DNA from: Actinomadura citrea
Lineage (GTDB): Bacteria > Actinomycetota > Actinomycetes > Streptosporangiales > Streptosporangiaceae
Direction: 5' to 3'
NCBI RefSeq assembly: GCF_013409045.1
Contig: NZ_JACCBT010000001.1
Span: forward strand, 2,852,001 to 2,916,000
Length of the DNA stretch: 64,000 nucleotides
Positions 60,846 through 64,000 of this stretch are shown here, in pieces. Each line of letters begins with the position of its first letter. Within the stretch, counting starts at the first letter, position 1. Under the pieces are notes generated by a model. It did not search any database, had not been told where the DNA came from, and saw only the letters and a program-made list of their open reading frames with translations. A program made the translations under genes and the position numbers.

Positions 60846-61376
60846 ATGTCCGAGGAAGGGATCGGTGCCGCCGCGTCGGTCGACGCCGACCTGGAGACGA
60901 TGATCCAGCTCCTGGGCCGCTTGGTCCGCGGCCTGAAGGGCGGCCGCGAGGACGCCGAGGAGCTCATCGGCGAGGTGCGGGCCGCGGGGCTCGGCCCCCG
61001 GCACGTCCCGGCGCTGATGCAACTCGTCCTGCACGGCCCGGTGCCGGTCGGCGTGCTCGCCGGGCACATGTCGCTGAGCCCGGCCACGGTGAGCCAGCTG
61101 GTCGGGGAGCTGGAGCGGGGCGGCTTCGTCGAGCGGCGCCCGGACGAGCGGGACCGCCGGCGGATGATCATCAGCCTGAGCGAGCGGCACCGCGAGGTGA
61201 CCGAGCGGTTCGCCTGGCGGCGGCTGCGGCCGCTGCGGGTCACGCTGGAGACGCTCACCCCCGAGGAGCGGGCGCGGTTCCTGCACGGGTGGCGCGTCCT
61301 CGTCGAGACCATGGAGCGCGCGGAGCCGGAGGCCTCGCGGGAGCGCGGCCCCGGGAGCGGCTGCCCGGGCGGGTGA
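60846..61376 (+). CDS. MarR-family transcriptional regulator
   Basis: 176 residues. The winged helix-turn-helix is clear: VPVGVLAGHMSLSPATVSQLVGELERGGFVERRPDERDRRRMIISL, with the Asp-Arg-Arg wing typical of MarR. ATG 60846 lies 2 nt after the perfect inverted repeat, so it represses itself and the divergent exporter. The transcript is probably short or leaderless because the operator occupies its 5' region. The C-terminal tail is Pro/Gly-rich. Confidence 0.92.
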   Translation: MSEEGIGAAASVDADLETMIQLLGRLVRGLKGGREDAEELIGEVRAAGLGPRHVPALMQLVLHGPVPVGVLAGHMSLSPATVSQLVGELERGGFVERRPDERDRRRMIISLSERHREVTERFAWRRLRPLRVTLETLTPEERARFLHGWRVLVETMERAEPEASRERGPGSGCPGG

Positions 61377-61377
61377 C

Positions 61378-61677
61378 TCAGCCGCGGCGCATGAGCCGCC
61401 CGACGGCCGCCATCAGCTCGGTCGACATCGCCTCGCCCTTGCCCTCCTCGGCGCCCTCGGCCACGCAGTGCCGGACGTGGCCGTCCAGCAGGCCGAGCGC
61501 CACCTTGTCCAGCGCCGCCTGGATCGCGCTGATCTGCGTGAGGATGTCGATGCAGTAGCGGTCCTCCTCGACCATCCGGTCGATGCCGCGCACCTGGCCC
61601 TCGATGCGGGCGAGCCGCGTCTGCAGCTGGTCCTTCGTGGCCGTGTATCCGCGGGTGGGGGTCTCGCTGGTCGCCAT
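61378..61677 (-). CDS. csoR: CsoR-type copper-sensing repressor
   Basis: 99 residues of the CsoR/RcnR (DUF156) four-helix family. The Cu(I) ligand triad is present as C42, H67 and C71, with the same spacing as the Cys-His-Cys of M. tuberculosis CsoR (RYCIDILTQISA, HVRHC). ATG 61677. A G/C-tract palindrome lies just upstream. No copA, copZ or other copper gene occurs in this window, so its targets are elsewhere or only itself. Confidence 0.93.
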   Translation of the reverse strand: MATSETPTRGYTATKDQLQTRLARIEGQVRGIDRMVEEDRYCIDILTQISAIQAALDKVALGLLDGHVRHCVAEGAEEGKGEAMSTELMAAVGRLMRRG

Positions 61678-61713
61678 CTCCGTCCTCGCAATCCGTCGGG
61701 GGCGCTCGCCCGG

Positions 61714-61746
61714 GTACCCCTGGGGGACATCCCCCAACAGGTACCT
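61714..61746. promoter_or_regulatory. CsoR-like operator upstream of csoR
   Basis: GGTACCCCTGGGGGACATCC followed by CCCAACAGGTACC: GGTACC arms flank a tract of G and C runs, as in CsoR operators. Located about 40-70 nt upstream of the csoR start. Confidence 0.5.
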
Positions 61747-61762
61747 TATGCGGTGGACGGCC

Positions 61763-62353
61763 TCAGGGTGCGGGCACGTTCCACGCGCTGACGACCGGCC
61801 GGTCGTGCTCGGAGCCCAGCGCCGACACGGTCCCGGTGTCCAGCGCGAACAGCCGCCCCCGCGCGGGCTCCAGGCCCAGCCACCGCGCCGTCAGCACCCG
61901 CAGGACGTGGCCGTGCGCGACCAGCGCGACGTCGCCGCCGGCGAGCAGCGGCCGCGCCCGCGCGAGGACCGCGTCCGCCCGCTCGCCGACCTGCTCGACG
62001 GTCTCGCCCGGATGGGCGGCGTCGCCCGGGACGACCCCGTCGTCCCACAGGAACCAGCCCGGCCGCTCCTCGCGGATCGCCCGGGTGCTGACGCCCTCGT
62101 AGCCGCCGTAGTCCCACTCCCACAGGTCGGGGTCGATCTCGTCCGTCCGCAGCCCGGCGAGTTCGGCCGTCCGCCGCGCCCGCTCCGCGGGGCTGACCAG
62201 CGTCCGCGCGAAGATCCGCCCGTCCAGCGCGCCGCGCAGCGCGCGGGCCTGCTCCTCGCCCCTCGGGGTCAGCGGCAGGTCCGTCCGCCCGGTGTGCCGC
62301 CGCGCCCGGCTCCACTCGGTCTCCCCGTGCCGCACCAGGATCAGTTCACCCAT
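61763..62353 (-). CDS. Histidine phosphatase (phosphoglycerate-mutase-like)
   Basis: 196 residues. Catalytic RHG motif in MGELILVRHGETEWS, a second Arg region (SPAERARRTAELAG), the catalytic Glu region DYGGYEG, and the late H-loop ALVAHGHVLRVLTARWLG. A small-molecule phosphatase of the branch-1 superfamily; substrate unknown. ATG 62353. It starts 16 nt from the csoR operator on the same strand. Confidence 0.9.
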   Translation of the reverse strand: MGELILVRHGETEWSRARRHTGRTDLPLTPRGEEQARALRGALDGRIFARTLVSPAERARRTAELAGLRTDEIDPDLWEWDYGGYEGVSTRAIREERPGWFLWDDGVVPGDAAHPGETVEQVGERADAVLARARPLLAGGDVALVAHGHVLRVLTARWLGLEPARGRLFALDTGTVSALGSEHDRPVVSAWNVPAP

Positions 62354-62421
62354 GCCCCGCTGTCTACCCGGCGGACCGCCCTCGAAGAACCCCGGAACGG
62401 GTGAGAGGACGGGGGAGGCCG

Positions 62422-63537
62422 TCAGCCGAGGATCGAGGTGAGGGGCGTGCGGGGGAGGCCGTGGGCCTCGGCGACGTGGTCGTAGACGAGCGCGCCGGCG
62501 TGGGCGTTGAGGCCGCGGGCGAGGGCGGCGTCGGCGTGCAGGGCCTGCCGCCAGCCCTTGTCGGCGATCTGGACGGCGTAGGGGAGCGTCACGCCGGTCA
62601 GGGCGTAGGTGGAGGTGTTGGGAACCGAGCCGGGCATGTTCGCGACGCAGTAGAACGTCGAGCCGTGCACCCGGTAGGTGGGGTCGGCGTGCGTGGTGGG
62701 CCGGGAGTCCTCGAAGCAGCCGCCCTGGTCGATGGCGATGTCCACCAGCACCGAACCGGTCTTCATCCGGGCCACCAGCTCGTTGGAGATCAGCTTGGGC
62801 GCCCGCGCGCCCGGGATGAGCACGGCGCCGATGACGAGGTCGGCGGCGAGGGCCTCCTGCTCGACCGTGTACGCGCTGGACACCAGCGTCCGCAGGCGGC
62901 CCTGGTAGACGGCGTCGATCTCGCGCAGCCGGTCCACGTCGACGTCCAGCACGGTGACGTCCGCGCCCATGCCGACGGCGATCTGCGCGGCGTTGAGGCC
63001 GGACACGCCGCCGCCGATGACGACGACCTTGGCGGGCGCGACGCCGGGCACGCCTCCGGGCAGGACGCCGCGGCCGCCGTTGAACGACATCAGGTTGTAG
63101 GCGCCGACCTGCGGCGCGAGCCGTCCGGCGACCTCGGACATGGGGGCGAGCAGCGGCAGGGAGCGGTCCGGGAGCTGGACGGTCTCGTAGGCGATCGCGG
63201 TGACGCCGGCCGCCAGGAGTGCGTCGGTGCACTCGCGGGACGCGGCCAGGTGCAGGTAGGTGAACAGGATCTGGCCCTGGCGCATCCGGTGGTACTCGGG
63301 CGCGACCGGCTCCTTCACCTTGAGGATCAGCTCGCCCTCGGCCCAGACCTCGTCCGGGCCGTCGAGGAGCTTGGCGCCCGCGGCGGCGAAGTCGTCGTCG
63401 GGGATCGCCGAGCCCGTCCCGGCGCCGCGCTCGACGAACACCTCGTGGCCGTGCCGGGTGAGCTCGTGCGCCCCCGCCGGGGTGATCGCCACCCGGTATT
63501 CGTGGTTCTTGACCTCGCGTGGGACACCGATCTTCAC
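62422..63537 (-). CDS. ald: Alanine dehydrogenase
   Basis: 371 residues, exactly the usual length, from GTG 63537 with GAGGAG 6 nt upstream. NAD(P)-linked interconversion of alanine and pyruvate plus ammonia. Motifs: [22 protein letters not shown] at the N terminus, [10 protein letters not shown] with the catalytic Lys, [15 protein letters not shown], Rossmann [18 protein letters not shown], and the [18 protein letters not shown] catalytic region. Role in alanine use or redox balance. Confidence 0.96.
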   Translation of the reverse strand: MKIGVPREVKNHEYRVAITPAGAHELTRHGHEVFVERGAGTGSAIPDDDFAAAGAKLLDGPDEVWAEGELILKVKEPVAPEYHRMRQGQILFTYLHLAASRECTDALLAAGVTAIAYETVQLPDRSLPLLAPMSEVAGRLAPQVGAYNLMSFNGGRGVLPGGVPGVAPAKVVVIGGGVSGLNAAQIAVGMGADVTVLDVDVDRLREIDAVYQGRLRTLVSSAYTVEQEALAADLVIGAVLIPGARAPKLISNELVARMKTGSVLVDIAIDQGGCFEDSRPTTHADPTYRVHGSTFYCVANMPGSVPNTSTYALTGVTLPYAVQIADKGWRQALHADAALARGLNAHAGALVYDHVAEAHGLPRTPLTSILG

Positions 63538-63612
63538 CGGGAGCTCCTCCGTCAACGCTGACCAGGACGTACGCCTCCAGCGTGCGGGGCGGGGACGAGG
63601 CCCGGCTATGCG

Positions 63613-63650
63613 CACTGTGCCAAGGCATCGGCCCTTTCGATGACACAGTG
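63613..63650. promoter_or_regulatory. Inverted repeat upstream of ald
   Basis: CACTGTG (63613-63619) and CACAGTG (63644-63650) are complementary arms 24 nt apart, in the 165-bp region upstream of ald. A candidate Lrp/AldR-type or promoter-associated site; weak. Confidence 0.25.
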
Positions 63651-63702
63651 TAAAGAGCGCCTCAAGGCCGCCCGGAGAGCGCGGCCGTTGGAGCGGTCCG
63701 GG

Positions 63703-64000
63703 CTACGGGGGGCCCGGGGGGAGCCACTCGTCGGCGATCGCGACCGTCAGCTGCTCCAGCAGCGGGCCCGCACGCCGGACGCGGCGCTCGTCGTCCGGCT
63801 CGATGTCGGCCAGCGCGTACGCCGCCTGGATCCGGGCCTTGCGCAGCTGCTCGCCGGTGAGGCTCCGGCGGCCGGCCACCGCGACGACCGGCGCACCCGC
63901 GCGCGCGGCGGCGCGGGCGACGTGCACCGGCGCGCTGCCGCGCAGCGACCGGGTGTCCAGGACGCCCTCCCCGGTGACGACCAGGCGCGCCCCGCGCGCC
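63703..64000 (-). CDS. Glycerate kinase (GlxK type), C-terminal fragment cut by the window edge
   Basis: About 98 residues are visible, open through the right edge. The reading RLVVTGEGVLDTRSLRGSAPVHVARAAARAGAPVVAVAG is the C-terminal signature of glycerate kinase type II (T-G-E-G-x-L-D). It ends ADEWLPPGPP. The rest, including the start, lies outside the window. Confidence 0.8.
   Translation of the reverse strand, partial: ARGARLVVTGEGVLDTRSLRGSAPVHVARAAARAGAPVVAVAGRRSLTGEQLRKARIQAAYALADIEPDDERRVRRAGPLLEQLTVAIADEWLPPGPP

Overview
The window is a continuous piece of a very GC-rich actinobacterial chromosome. GTG and TTG starts are frequent, many genes overlap by 4 nt, iron control is by DtxR-type boxes, and an F420-type enzyme, Tat signals, a HrdA-like sigma factor beside dnaG and an LprG/P55-like operon are present. 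Gene content suggests Streptosporangiales (Actinomadura or Thermomonosporaceae-like), but that placement is inference. There is no rRNA, CRISPR array or intact prophage. Two tRNAs are present: Asn(GTT) and Met(CAT).

Layout. 0-2.6 kb: 3' end of dnaG and a sigma-70 factor. 2.7-5.7 kb: a UPF0145 gene, then efeO-efeB iron uptake behind a DtxR-like box, with no efeU permease nearby. 5.75-14.8 kb: a Ter stress locus. It holds a divergent coiled-coil gene, three TerD proteins and a TerC-like DUF475 membrane protein, followed by four tightly coupled enzymes: a CitE-like lyase, a PRTase with a TRSP domain, a second PRTase with a PELOTA-like end, and a HAD phosphatase. Published comparative genomics proposes that such modules make a nucleoside-like metabolite. 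14.9-17.0 kb: a GH63-like glycosidase and small genes. 17.1-22.9 kb: an accessory patch beside tRNA-Asn. It has a decayed integrase whose catalytic tyrosine is now a stop codon, a Tat-exported TPR plus two-lobed aspartic protease, a transposase scrap, an F420-type oxidoreductase with TetR, and a beta-propeller protein with LysR.

23.0-28.9 kb: a complete Mrp Na+/H+ antiporter operon (A with fused B, then C to G). 28.9-33.8 kb: siderophore uptake on both sides of a near-perfect DtxR box. 33.9-35.8 kb: an MFS drug exporter with its MarR regulator. 35.8-40.7 kb: a branched-chain amino-acid ABC operon on the minus strand. 40.9-43.3 kb: a zinc peptidase, small genes, an enoyl-CoA hydratase and tRNA-Met. 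43.5-45.8 kb: an LprG-like lipoprotein coupled to a P55-like MFS pump. 46.5-49.2 kb: a BKACE enzyme and a secreted hydrolase, ending at a 21-bp tandem repeat.

49.25-53.4 kb holds the most unusual set: a four-gene minus-strand operon of NrtR-type Nudix regulator, J-domain pseudokinase, vWA protein and a divergent adenylosuccinate-synthetase homologue. Repeated operator-like elements precede it. 53.6-64 kb: an APC permease with a low-complexity tail, gamma-glutamyltransferase, CutA, an MpaB-family oxygenase, a second MFS/MarR pair with a perfect 14-bp inverted repeat, CsoR, a histidine phosphatase, alanine dehydrogenase, and the end of a glycerate kinase.

Functional themes are iron acquisition, metal and stress response (Ter, CsoR, CutA, Mrp), efflux, and two enzyme clusters that use nucleotide-like substrates.
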